Shown piece by piece: positions 44,639 through 52,412 of a stretch of 64,000 nucleotides of DNA. The stretch spans positions 1 to 64,000 of the forward strand of contig NZ_BMMF01000010.1 in the NCBI RefSeq assembly GCF_014645695.1, written 5' to 3'. The stretch comes from Salinarimonas ramus (GTDB lineage: Bacteria; Pseudomonadota; Alphaproteobacteria; Rhizobiales; Beijerinckiaceae). Within the stretch, counting starts at the first letter, position 1. Every line of letters starts with the position of its first letter. Both the position numbers and the translations under genes were made by a program. Below the pieces are notes generated by a model. The model was given only the letters and a program-made list of their open reading frames with translations. It was not told where the DNA came from and ran no database searches.

Positions 44639-46841
44639 CGTCAGACGTCGCTTCCCGTCCCCGCGGTGCGATGGCGACGACGACGTCGGGCGCGCCCGCC
44701 GCCTTCGCGGCATCGTAGAGCTCGACGAGATCGGCATCGTCCGGCTCGACTTCGGCGGCGATGACGACCGCGTCCATGCGCGGCGCCAGCGCCCCGAGTG
44801 CGCCGGGTCGATGCGGGTCGGGCAGGACGAAGATCGTCGCCGTATACGTCTCGTCGAAGGCCGCGAGCGCGATCTCGAGCCCCTCCTCCTGCTCCGGCGC
44901 GAGCGGGTCGGCCGAGCCGGTTCCGGCGCCGACGCGATGCGGACGGCCGGCGCCCAGCCGGTCGATGGCCTCGAAGAACGAGGCCTCTCCGGCGACGAGG
45001 TCGGAGAAGCCTGCGGCCGCCTGCGCGTCCTCCACGCCGTCGGTCGGCGCGAGCTCGACGAGCAGCGTCGGCGCGCCGGGGGCGACGAGCGCCTCGCCGA
45101 GCCGCGTCGCGAGCGTGGACGCGAGCCCGTCCCGTACGTTCCCGTATCCTGCGAGCCCGGTCACCGCGACCCGGCGTCCGCGATCGGAGGGGACGATCCG
45201 CTGGAGGCGCGCCGCGAGCGCCGCGATGTCGAAGCCCTCCGCGTCGCCGCGCCCGGCGGCCGGCCGCTCCGGCGTCTTGCCGCCACCACCGCCTCCGCCT
45301 CCACCGCTCGGCGGCGGAACCGGCGCCTCGCCGGCGCCGAGGACCGGCGCGGATACCGGCATCGGAGCCGGCGCGACGGCCATTGCGGGGCGGAACATGT
45401 CGAAGACGATCGCCTTCATGACGACCGCGCCGGCGGCGAGGGTCACCGCGGCCGCCGTGAACAGGAAGACCACGGGCACCGTGCGCGGCCAGATCGGGTC
45501 CTGCGGCGCGGCCGCACGGGAGACGATGCGGGCGTCCGGCACCGCCGCCTCCTCCGAATCGCGGGCGACGGCGTCGCGGTAGCGCGCGAGGAAGACCTCG
45601 AGCTGCTCGCGCTCCGCCCGCGCCTCGCGCTCCAACGCACGCAGTTGCACCTCGTTCTCGTTCGCTCGCGACGCCACCTGCATCTGGCGATCGAGCGCGG
45701 CGGTCAGCGTCGAGACGCGGCCGGCGGCGAGGCGGGCCTCGTTCTCCAGCGTGCGCACGATGCGCTCGGCGGCGCCGCGGATCTGCGCGTCGAGATCGGC
45801 GAGCTGCGCCTGCAGCGCGACGATGCGCGGGTGGCGATCGAGCAGCGTGCGGCTCTCCGCTGCGATCTGCGCGCGCAAGGTGACGCGCTCCTGGACGAGG
45901 GCGCGGATCAGCTCGTCGGCGGCGACGTCGGGGATCTCGAAGGCGCGCCCCGCCTCGATCAGCTCGCGGATGAGCGTGGCGCGCGCTTCCGAATCGGCCT
46001 GGAGCGAGCGCGCCTCGCCGAGCTGCGTGGAGAGGTCGCCCAGCTGCTGCGAGGTGAGCGTCGCGTTGTCGCCGCCGACGAGGAGGCCCGTGCCCGACCG
46101 GAAGGCCTCGACGCGGGCCTCGGCTTCGCGCACGCGCTCGCGCAGGCGATCGATGTTCTGCGAGAGCCAGGCGGAGGCCGTGCGGGCCGCGTCGATCTTC
46201 GCGGCCTCCAGCGTCTCCAGGTAGACCTCGGCGATGACGTTGGCAGCGCGCGCCGCGAAATGCGGGTCGCTCGCCTGGAACTCGATGGCGATCACCCGCG
46301 AGCGCCCGACGGCGTAGACGAGGAGCCGGTCGTAATAGGTGTCGAGCACCCGGTCGATGGCGGCCGCCTCGTCCGCCTCGGCGTCAGAGCCGCCGCCGAG
46401 AATCGAGGTGATGCGCTGGATCGGGTTCATCGGGCGCATGCGCGGGTCGAACTCGGGATTGCCCACGAGCTCGAGCCGGCGCGCCACCTCGGCGGCCACC
46501 TCGCGCGAGCGGATCACGGCCACCTGGCTCGCCACCGCCTGCTCGTCGATGACCTGCGCCGTGACGTCCCCACCGGTCTGCTCGACGGGGCGGGTGAAGG
46601 CGTTCTCGCGGCTCTCCAGCAGGACCTGCGACTGGCCCTGGTAGAGCGGCGTCGCCATCAGCACGTAGGCGAGGCTCGCGACGAAGGCGAGGATGCCGAT
46701 CCCCAGGATCAGCTTGAGATGAGACCTGAGCGCGAGGACGATCTCGTAGAGGTTGATCATGTCCGTGCGCGGAGCGGCGGGGGCGGCGCCCTCCACGCTC
46801 GGCATCTCGGCGCGCGGCATCTCGGCGCTCGGTGAAGTCAT
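44622..46841 (-). CDS. Wzz/GumC-like exopolysaccharide chain-length protein with degenerate kinase domain
   Basis: A 739-residue inner-membrane protein from the ATG at 46841 (GGAGAG upstream). TM1 is about 44-64; the Wzz domain follows (YQGQSQVLLESRENAF), then a long coiled-coil periplasmic region (residues 220-430) and a Pro-rich PQDPIWPR stretch before TM2 (454-476). The cytoplasmic tail has an Ala/Pro/Gly linker with nine consecutive glycines and a domain like BY-kinases (about 530-739). The Walker A position reads VAVTGLAGYGNVRDG (559-573) without GK[S/T], so ATP binding is probably lost. It would set polymer length or gate export of a polysaccharide made by genes elsewhere. Its 3' end overlaps the convergent GNAT gene. 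Confidence 0.9.
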   Translation of the reverse strand: MTSPSAEMPRAEMPSVEGAAPAAPRTDMINLYEIVLALRSHLKLILGIGILAFVASLAYVLMATPLYQGQSQVLLESRENAFTRPVEQTGGDVTAQVIDEQAVASQVAVIRSREVAAEVARRLELVGNPEFDPRMRPMNPIQRITSILGGGSDAEADEAAAIDRVLDTYYDRLLVYAVGRSRVIAIEFQASDPHFAARAANVIAEVYLETLEAAKIDAARTASAWLSQNIDRLRERVREAEARVEAFRSGTGLLVGGDNATLTSQQLGDLSTQLGEARSLQADSEARATLIRELIEAGRAFEIPDVAADELIRALVQERVTLRAQIAAESRTLLDRHPRIVALQAQLADLDAQIRGAAERIVRTLENEARLAAGRVSTLTAALDRQMQVASRANENEVQLRALEREARAEREQLEVFLARYRDAVARDSEEAAVPDARIVSRAAAPQDPIWPRTVPVVFLFTAAAVTLAAGAVVMKAIVFDMFRPAMAVAPAPMPVSAPVLGAGEAPVPPPSGGGGGGGGGKTPERPAAGRGDAEGFDIAALAARLQRIVPSDRGRRVAVTGLAGYGNVRDGLASTLATRLGEALVAPGAPTLLVELAPTDGVEDAQAAAGFSDLVAGEASFFEAIDRLGAGRPHRVGAGTGSADPLAPEQEEGLEIALAAFDETYTATIFVLPDPHRPGALGALAPRMDAVVIAAEVEPDDADLVELYDAAKAAGAPDVVVAIAPRGREATSDVTQAA

Positions 46842-46915
46842 CTCGCGAACTCTCCAGGGCCGGGGCGTGCGGGGAGACGGCACGCCGGGCGCCCCGGAAT
46901 TAAGCGCCGTTAGGG

Positions 46916-46930
46916 TTGAAGGGAGGTTAA
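46916..46930. promoter_or_regulatory. CtrA-like site TTGA-N7-TTAA upstream of the Wzz gene
   Basis: TTGAAGGGAGGTTAA differs from the CtrA pattern TTAA-N7-TTAA by one base. It lies 75 bases before the wzz-like start in an A+T-richer patch that contains another TTAA at 46900. Weaker than the sites at 32777 and 43319 because the altered base is in the TTAA half-site core. Confidence 0.35.
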
Positions 46931-47098
46931 GGCGGCCGTAACCGGCGGTTTTCGCAGGCCTTCTGCCCCGCCCGAATACCCGTACCCGCTTGGCGGCGAC
47001 GCCGCTTCCGCTGGGGCGGGCGCCTCGCTAGAGTGCCCGCGCCGCGCCGGATTCCGTCCGCGCGCGACGTTCTCCCGCCGCGAGCCCGGACCGGATCC

Positions 47099-47803
47099 AT
47101 GCCCCTCGACAAGCCCATCGCCGACGCCCTCCACGCCGCGACCACCGCGACGCTGACGACGATTCTCCTCAAGAAGGGCGTGCGGCGCTCCTGGATGCGC
47201 GGGCCCAAGGCCGCCTTCGCGGCGTCCGACCGGGTGGTGGGCGAGGCCTTCACCCTGCGATTCGTGCCCATGCGCGAGGATCTCGCGACGCCCGAGAGCT
47301 GGGGCTCGCCGACCTCCACCCGCGCCGCCATCGAAGCGATGCCCGAGGGCGCGATCTGCGTCGCGGACGCCATGGGCGTGACGGACGCGGGCATCTTCGG
47401 CGACATCCTGTGCGCGCGCATGAAGAAGCGTAACGTCAAGGCGCTCGTTACCGACGGCGCGGTGCGCGACGGCGAGGGCGTGCGCGGCACCGGCCTGCCG
47501 GTCTGGTGCGACGGCGTCGCGGCGCCGGCTTCCGTCGCCGGCCTCACCTTCGTGGGCTGGGAGCAGCCCGTGGGCTGCGGCGGCGTCGCGGTCTTCCCCG
47601 GCGACGTGATCGTGGCGGACGGCGACGGGGCCGTGGTGATTCCCAAGGCCATGGTGGCCGAGGTCGCCCTCGCCGCGGTCGATCAGGAGCAGCTCGAGGC
47701 CTGGATCATGCGCGAGGTCGAGCGCGGCGTGCCGCTGCCGGGGCTCTACCCGCCCAACGCCGAGACGAAGGCCCGCTACGAGGCCGAGAACGGGCGCGGC
47801 TGA
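47099..47803 (+). CDS. RraA family protein, probable 4-hydroxy-4-methyl-2-oxoglutarate aldolase type
   Basis: A 234-residue RraA/HMG-aldolase-like protein from the ATG at 47099. The metal and substrate loops are clear: LRFVPMREDL, VADAMGVTDAGIFGDILCARMKKRNVKALVTDGAVRDGEGVRGTGLPVW. The D-G-x-x-R-D element (DGAVRD) is the aldolase signature, and GDVIVADGDGAVVIPKAM follows. True RraA, the RNase E inhibitor, is about 160 residues; this longer form with the extra N-terminal strand set is more like bacterial 4-hydroxy-4-methyl-2-oxoglutarate/4-carboxy-4-hydroxy-2-oxoadipate aldolases, which act late in aromatic acid degradation. No such pathway gene is adjacent, so the substrate is unassigned. Confidence 0.87.
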   Translation: MPLDKPIADALHAATTATLTTILLKKGVRRSWMRGPKAAFAASDRVVGEAFTLRFVPMREDLATPESWGSPTSTRAAIEAMPEGAICVADAMGVTDAGIFGDILCARMKKRNVKALVTDGAVRDGEGVRGTGLPVWCDGVAAPASVAGLTFVGWEQPVGCGGVAVFPGDVIVADGDGAVVIPKAMVAEVALAAVDQEQLEAWIMREVERGVPLPGLYPPNAETKARYEAENGRG

Positions 47804-47826
47804 TCGCGCCGCGGAACGGAACGCCC

Positions 47827-48627
47827 GTGTTCTTCATCGCCTCCAAGGTCGCCTGGTTCGTCCTCGCGCCGTCGAACCTCATGCTGATCGCGCTCGTCGC
47901 GGGCCTCGCGCTGGCGACGTTCGAGCGCGTGCGCGGCTTCGGGCTCGGCCTCGCCTGGACGGCCGCGATCGCGCTCGCCCTCTTCGGGCTGACGCCGGTG
48001 GCGAGCCTCCTCATGCATCCGCTGGAGACGCGATTTCCCCCCTATGCCGACGATGCCGCGCCGGTCGACGGCATCGTCGTCCTCGGCGGCGCCATCGCGC
48101 AGGACGCGACGCTGGAGCTCGGCCAGGCGGTGGTGAACGAGGCGGCCGATCGGCTCATCGCCGCCGCCGTCCTCGCCCGGCGCCACCCCGACGTGCCGAT
48201 CGTGCTCTCAGGCGGCAGCGCGCGGCTCGTCGGGACGGACCGCTTCACCGAAGCGCAGGCCATGGCGAACGTGCTGGTCGACATGGGCGTCGCGCGCGAG
48301 CGGCTCCTCGTCGAGGACCGCTCGCGCAACACCTGGCAGAACGCCGTCTTCTCCCGCGAGCTCGCCAGCCCGGAGCCCGACGCGCGCTGGCTCCTCGTCA
48401 CCTCCGCCTGGCACATGCCGCGCTCGATGGGCGTGTTCCGGCGCGCCGGCTTCGCGGTCGTGCCATATCCCACCGACTTCCGGACCGTGGGCGGCACGGA
48501 GACGACGAGCTTCTTCCGCTCGATCTCGGGCGGCCTTCAGCGCCTCGACGTCGCGGCCCGCGAATATGTCGGGCTCCTCGCCTACCGCCTCACCGGGCGC
48601 ACGGACACGCTGTTTCCGGGAGCGTGA
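47827..48627 (+). CDS. YdcF family protein (DUF218), ElyC-like
   Basis: A 266-residue protein beginning with GTG at 47827 (FFIASKVAWFVLAP). Two N-terminal membrane helices (about 5-30 and 38-60) precede a cytoplasm- or periplasm-facing DUF218 domain: DGIVVLGGAIAQD, PDVPIVLSGGSARL, LLVEDRSRNTWQNAVFS and LVTSAWHMPRSMGVFRRAGF. The SGG, SRNTxxNA and TSxxHMPRS motifs define the family. ElyC-type members influence peptidoglycan precursor or lipid-carrier metabolism. It begins 23 bases after the RraA-like gene, so the two may be co-transcribed. Function is inferred from the family only. Confidence 0.88.
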   Translation: MFFIASKVAWFVLAPSNLMLIALVAGLALATFERVRGFGLGLAWTAAIALALFGLTPVASLLMHPLETRFPPYADDAAPVDGIVVLGGAIAQDATLELGQAVVNEAADRLIAAAVLARRHPDVPIVLSGGSARLVGTDRFTEAQAMANVLVDMGVARERLLVEDRSRNTWQNAVFSRELASPEPDARWLLVTSAWHMPRSMGVFRRAGFAVVPYPTDFRTVGGTETTSFFRSISGGLQRLDVAAREYVGLLAYRLTGRTDTLFPGA

Positions 48628-48629
48628 TC

Positions 48630-48899
48630 CTATTCCGGCGGGAGCCCGATGCGGTAGACGCCCTTGAAGTCGTCCGGGTCGACGGGCCTGCCCTTGCGCA
48701 GGATGGCGACGCGGCCCTCCTTGGCGAGCGCCACGGCGACGCGGCGCACCGGCTGCATCAGCGGCCCCCATCCGTCCGGATGCGGCCCGCCGACGGCGCG
48801 GGCGACCTCGGAGGGGCAGATGGTCTTGCCGGGCCCCCGAGCCTCGACGAGGGCGAGGAGCGTATCGGGGATCGCGGAGGCGTCTGGCTGCGTGCTCAT
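48630..48899 (-). CDS. DUF3253 domain-containing protein
   Basis: An 89-residue protein of the DUF3253 family: TLLALVEARGPGKTICPSEVARAVGG, GWGPLMQPVRRVAVALAKEGRVAILRKG and DDFKGVYRIGL. The pattern is a small winged-helix fold, so nucleic acid binding is possible though unproven. Its stop is 2 bases from the convergent ydcF stop, and its start lies 10 bases from the end of the DUF599 gene on the same strand, suggesting co-transcription with it. Confidence 0.85.
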   Translation of the reverse strand: MSTQPDASAIPDTLLALVEARGPGKTICPSEVARAVGGPHPDGWGPLMQPVRRVAVALAKEGRVAILRKGRPVDPDDFKGVYRIGLPPE

Positions 48900-48909
48900 C
48901 GCGTCAGTC

Positions 48910-49611
48910 TTACGGCGTCGCGTCCGTGCGATCCAGCGCGTCGATGGCGTCCGAGCCGAACTGGCGGCGCGCCATCACGATCAGCACGGCGGCGGTGGCG
49001 ACGATCAGCACCCACGGCCCCACGAACCAGCCGAGATAGCCGAGCGCGAAAAAGAAGGCGCGCTGCCCGCGATTGAAGTGCCGCCCGGCGACGATCGTCA
49101 TCTGCGCCGCGCGCATGGCCGCGGGCTCCGCATCGGGCGAGGACGTGTCCTGCGGGATCGCGCCGAGCAGGATCGCCGCGTAATTGAACAGCCGGTACGA
49201 CCAGGCGAACTTGAAGAAGGCGTAGACGAAGATCACGCCGAGCCCGAACACCTTCGCCTCGAAGGCGAGCCGCGTCGTCGTCACGCCGAAGGGCAGGTCC
49301 GCGAAGAGCGCGAGCGCCGTCTCGGTGGCCTGGATCAGCGCCAGGACGGCACCCACCGCCAGGAGCGCTGTCGAGGCGAAGAAGGCCGCGCCCGATTGCA
49401 GCGAGGCCATGATGGTCGAATCGACGATGCGGTTCTCCCGCGCGAGCAGCTGGCGCATCCAGGCGCGTCGCTGACCCGCCATGCGCGTGTTGAGCGAGCG
49501 CCGCGCCGGGCCGAGCCGCTCCACGGCGAGATGGTAGCCGCCCCACGCGGCCAGGAAGAACAGGAGCGCCACGAGGTCGATGTCGGTGAAGCCCAGAGAC
49601 GCTGCGTTCAT
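48910..49611 (-). CDS. DUF599 family membrane protein
   Basis: A 233-residue membrane protein with four predicted helices: DIDLVALLFFLAAWGGYHLAVE, SGAAFFASTALLAVGAVLALI, VFGLGVIFVYAFFKFAWSYRLFNYAAILLGAI and ALGYLGWFVGPWVLIVATAAVLIVMA. The segment RLFNYAAILLGAIP and the NRGQRAFFFALGYLGWF loop are typical of the family. No enzymatic residue set is known. It is divergent from the rhodanese gene with about 90 bases between starts, and is upstream of the DUF3253 gene. Confidence 0.85.
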   Translation of the reverse strand: MNAASLGFTDIDLVALLFFLAAWGGYHLAVERLGPARRSLNTRMAGQRRAWMRQLLARENRIVDSTIMASLQSGAAFFASTALLAVGAVLALIQATETALALFADLPFGVTTTRLAFEAKVFGLGVIFVYAFFKFAWSYRLFNYAAILLGAIPQDTSSPDAEPAAMRAAQMTIVAGRHFNRGQRAFFFALGYLGWFVGPWVLIVATAAVLIVMARRQFGSDAIDALDRTDATP

Positions 49612-49698
49612 GATCCCCCACCGGCTTGCGCACGGGCGCGCCCTCGGCCACCCTCTCCGCCCCGACATCGAGAGCCCGAAGCGGAGCCGCGAGAGACC

Positions 49699-50100
49699 AT
49701 GCCCCAGACGATCGTGAAGGGCTACAAGGCCCTGATGGACGAGGCGAACGCCCGCATCGAGACGCTCGGCGTCGAGGACGCGCGCGCGCTGCACGGGCGC
49801 GAGGACGTGGTCTTCGTCGACCTGCGCGACCCTCGCGAGCTGGAGCGCGAGGGCCGCATGCCCGGCGCCGTCCATTGCCCGCGCGGCATGCTGGAATTCT
49901 GGATCGACCCTGACAGCCCCTACCACAAGCCGGTGTTCGCGCAGGACAAGCGCTTCGTCTTCTTCTGCGCCGGCGGCTGGCGCTCGGCGCTCGCCGCGGC
50001 GACCGCCGACGAGATGGGGCTGACGCCCGTCGCCCATGTCGAGGGCGGCTTCAAGGCCTGGAAGGAGGCCGGCGGGCCGGTGGAGCAGCCGGGCGCGTGA
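49699..50100 (+). CDS. Rhodanese-like domain protein
   Basis: A 133-residue single-domain sulfurtransferase. The domain contains FVDLRDPRELEREGRMPGAVHCPRG and the active-site loop with Cys90 in FVFFCAGGWRSALAAATADEMG, followed by HVEGGFKAWKEAGGP. The loop CAGGWRS fits thiosulfate-type rhodaneses. It starts at ATG 49699 after GAGAGACC. A 109-base gap leads to the coiled-coil gene at 50210 on the same strand, so co-transcription with that cassette is possible but not evident. Confidence 0.9.
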   Translation: MPQTIVKGYKALMDEANARIETLGVEDARALHGREDVVFVDLRDPRELEREGRMPGAVHCPRGMLEFWIDPDSPYHKPVFAQDKRFVFFCAGGWRSALAAATADEMGLTPVAHVEGGFKAWKEAGGPVEQPGA

Positions 50101-50209
50101 CCTTGCCGGCTACGCGTCGCGCGGCGCGCATGCATAAGGGAGAGGACGACTTTCCGCAGGCGCGGAACTGTGCTCTCAAGAGCGGACAGACCCGCCGCGA
50201 GGGCCCGCC

Positions 50210-51418
50210 ATGACGTCGTCACAAGAGACCGTAGCCGCCGCGTCCGCTCCGCTTCCGACGCCTCTGCAATATCTCGACCGCGCGCTCACGCGCCTGCGCG
50301 AGCTCGGTCTCGTGCCCGAGGCTCCGGCGGAGGAGGCGCCCGTCGTGGCGCTGCTCGACAAGATCCAGCTCCTCGCGCCCGAGAAGGTGGCGGTGATCGC
50401 CCGCACGCTGTCGCGCCAGAGCCTCTTCAACGAGGTCGTGCGCGAGCAGGTGCGACGCATGGAGGTGGCCCAGCGCTACGAGGAGATCACCAACGGTTTC
50501 AACTCCATACGCGACGACGCGAAAGCGTTGGTCGAGCAGATGGAGGACGGGCGCATCTCGGTGGGCGAGCGCTTCGCCAACATGATGATGAAGATGACCC
50601 GCGGCGACATCGCCCAGCGCTTCGAGACGATCCGCGAGACCTATCTCGACGTCGCCCGCGACACGAAGGAGAACATCGATCGCGAGCACGTCATCCTGGA
50701 GGCCTACCAGGACTTCCGCGGCGCGCTGAAGCAGGCGGAGATCGCTGCGCTCGAGCTCCTGCAGCACGCGAGCGGCAAGCTGGAAGCCGCCAAGGCCGAG
50801 CTGAAGGGCGCCTCCGACGCCGTCGCCGCCTTCGCCGGCACGGAGCCCGCGGAGCGCGCCCGCCTCGAGCTCGCCCGCGACGAGAAGATGCGGGCGCTGC
50901 GCGCCGAGGAGGGCCGCTTCCAGATCGCCAAGGACCTCTCCGACAACCTCACCATCGGCTACAACACGACCGAGGTGGTGATGGCGCGGCTGATGCAGAC
51001 GACGTCGGCGAAGGAGCGCGTGTACCAGCAGGCGATCTCGTTCTTCTCGACCAACGAATCGGTCTTCACCGCCCTCTCCGCCACGATGACCGGGCTCTTC
51101 GGCCTCCACGAATCGACGAAGACGCTCGACGCCATGAAGGAGGGCGTGTCGCAGTCGCTCGAGGTGCTCGCCGACATCGGCGGCAAGGTGCAGGAGGAGG
51201 CCGTGCGCGCCGGCTACGGCCCCACCGTGCGCGCGGACGCCGTGAAGGCGCTCGTGACCTCCGTCGTCACCTTCCAGGAGCGCTCCTTCGAGATCATCGA
51301 GGAGATGCGCGTGCAGGCGACGAAGAACTCCGAGGAGATCCGCGAGGCCGTCGAGGACGGCAAGCGCCGCATGGCCCGCCTCGCCGAGGAAGGCAAGGGT
51401 CTGGAGCTGCCGGCCTGA
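50210..51418 (+). CDS. Uncharacterised helical protein, first gene of a three-gene cassette
   Basis: A 402-residue protein that I do not recognise with confidence. It has no signal peptide or membrane helix and is predicted almost entirely helical: charged amphipathic segments from about residue 75 (EVVREQVRRMEVAQRYEEITNGF) through 230, then a Thr/Ser/Asn-rich stretch (LSDNLTIGYNTTEVVMARLMQTTSAKERV) and more helices ending with EEMRVQATKNSEEIREAV. The layout (charged helices, then a Thr-rich helical repeat) is loosely like TelA/toxic-anion-resistance proteins. The following two genes are close by and also coiled-coil proteins, so the three probably act together. Confidence 0.75.
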   Translation: MTSSQETVAAASAPLPTPLQYLDRALTRLRELGLVPEAPAEEAPVVALLDKIQLLAPEKVAVIARTLSRQSLFNEVVREQVRRMEVAQRYEEITNGFNSIRDDAKALVEQMEDGRISVGERFANMMMKMTRGDIAQRFETIRETYLDVARDTKENIDREHVILEAYQDFRGALKQAEIAALELLQHASGKLEAAKAELKGASDAVAAFAGTEPAERARLELARDEKMRALRAEEGRFQIAKDLSDNLTIGYNTTEVVMARLMQTTSAKERVYQQAISFFSTNESVFTALSATMTGLFGLHESTKTLDAMKEGVSQSLEVLADIGGKVQEEAVRAGYGPTVRADAVKALVTSVVTFQERSFEIIEEMRVQATKNSEEIREAVEDGKRRMARLAEEGKGLELPA

Positions 51419-51454
51419 CCCGGTACCGAACAGCGGGCTGACGGAGGGCGGCGG

Positions 51455-52408
51455 ATGGCGGCAGGGCAACCCGTGGGCGGGGGTGTCGACGCCGGGCGCG
51501 GCGGGCTCGACGAGCTGATGCTCGCCATGGACGTGGTGGACACGCTCCGCCACGAGGAGGCGGCGCTCCAGCGCGAGATCTCGCGCGAGGAGCGCGAGGA
51601 CGTGCTGATGGAGCGCCTGCGCGGGCTCTACGCCGCGCAGGGCATCCCCGTCACCGACGACGCGCTGCGCGCCGGCATCGCAGCGCTCCGCGAGAAGCGC
51701 TTCGCCTATCGCCGCCGCGGGTCGAGCTTCGGGCGGGCGATGGCGCGCGCCTGGATCACCCGCGGGCGGATCGGCGCGGTCGTCGGTGTCCTCGTGGCGC
51801 TCCTCGTCGGCTGGCAGGCCCTCGGCGTCTGGCAGGCGCGCCAGGCCCAGGAGGCGGAGATCGCCGCGCGCGCCGAGATCGAGGAGGTTCTTCCCGAGCG
51901 CCTCGCGAACCTGCGCGCGGCGGCGCTCGCCCAGGCCGAGACGCCCGATGCCCGCGCGGCCGTGGAGGCACTCGCGACCCGTGCGGAGCGTGCGGTCGCA
52001 GCGCAGGACGCCGACTCCGCCCGCACCGCGCTTGCGGAGCTCGAGGCGCTGCGCGAGACGCTCGCGCGCTCGTACGTGCTGCGGATCGTCAACGATCCGG
52101 ACGTCCCGACCGGCGTCTTCCGCATTCCCGACGTCAACGAGCGCGCGCGGAACTACTACCTCGTCGTCGAGGCGATCGACCCGTCCGGGAGGGTGCTGAC
52201 GCTGCCGATCCTCAACGAGGAAACGAACACGCGCGAGGAGGTCTCGGTCTTCGGCGTGCGCGTCCCCGAGCGCACCTTCGAGGCGGTGCGCCGGGACAAG
52301 GAGGACGACGGCATCCTGCAGGCGAACCGGCTCGGCGAGAAGCCGGCGGGTGCGCTCGAGACGGATTGGCTCATGCCCGTCGAGGGCGGCATAATCACGC
52401 GGTGGTGA
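51455..52408 (+). CDS. Membrane-anchored DUF6384-like protein, second gene of the cassette
   Basis: A 317-residue protein, probably of the DUF6384 family. The N-terminal cytoplasmic part begins GLDELMLAMDVVDTLRHEEA with a helical region EREDVLMERLRGLYAAQGIPVTDDALRAGIAALREKRFAYRRR. One membrane helix follows at about 109-128 (IGAVVGVLVALLVGWQALGV). The rest (about 190 residues) is periplasmic or external: a helical stretch (ARAEIEEVLPERLANLRAAALAQAE) and a beta-rich end (YVLRIVNDPDVPTGVFRIPDV, NYYLVVEAIDPSG). It starts 36 bases after the first gene and ends 4 bases before the third, consistent with an operon. It would link the cytoplasmic coiled-coil protein with the envelope. Family name is from memory; function unknown. 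Confidence 0.7.
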   Translation: MAAGQPVGGGVDAGRGGLDELMLAMDVVDTLRHEEAALQREISREEREDVLMERLRGLYAAQGIPVTDDALRAGIAALREKRFAYRRRGSSFGRAMARAWITRGRIGAVVGVLVALLVGWQALGVWQARQAQEAEIAARAEIEEVLPERLANLRAAALAQAETPDARAAVEALATRAERAVAAQDADSARTALAELEALRETLARSYVLRIVNDPDVPTGVFRIPDVNERARNYYLVVEAIDPSGRVLTLPILNEETNTREEVSVFGVRVPERTFEAVRRDKEDDGILQANRLGEKPAGALETDWLMPVEGGIITRW

Positions 52409-52412
52409 GACG

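Noticed and set aside
50210-51418. Calling the first cassette gene a TelA tellurite-resistance protein.
   Set aside because: The helical layout is similar, but I could not match specific conserved TelA residues, so it is described only as uncharacterised.
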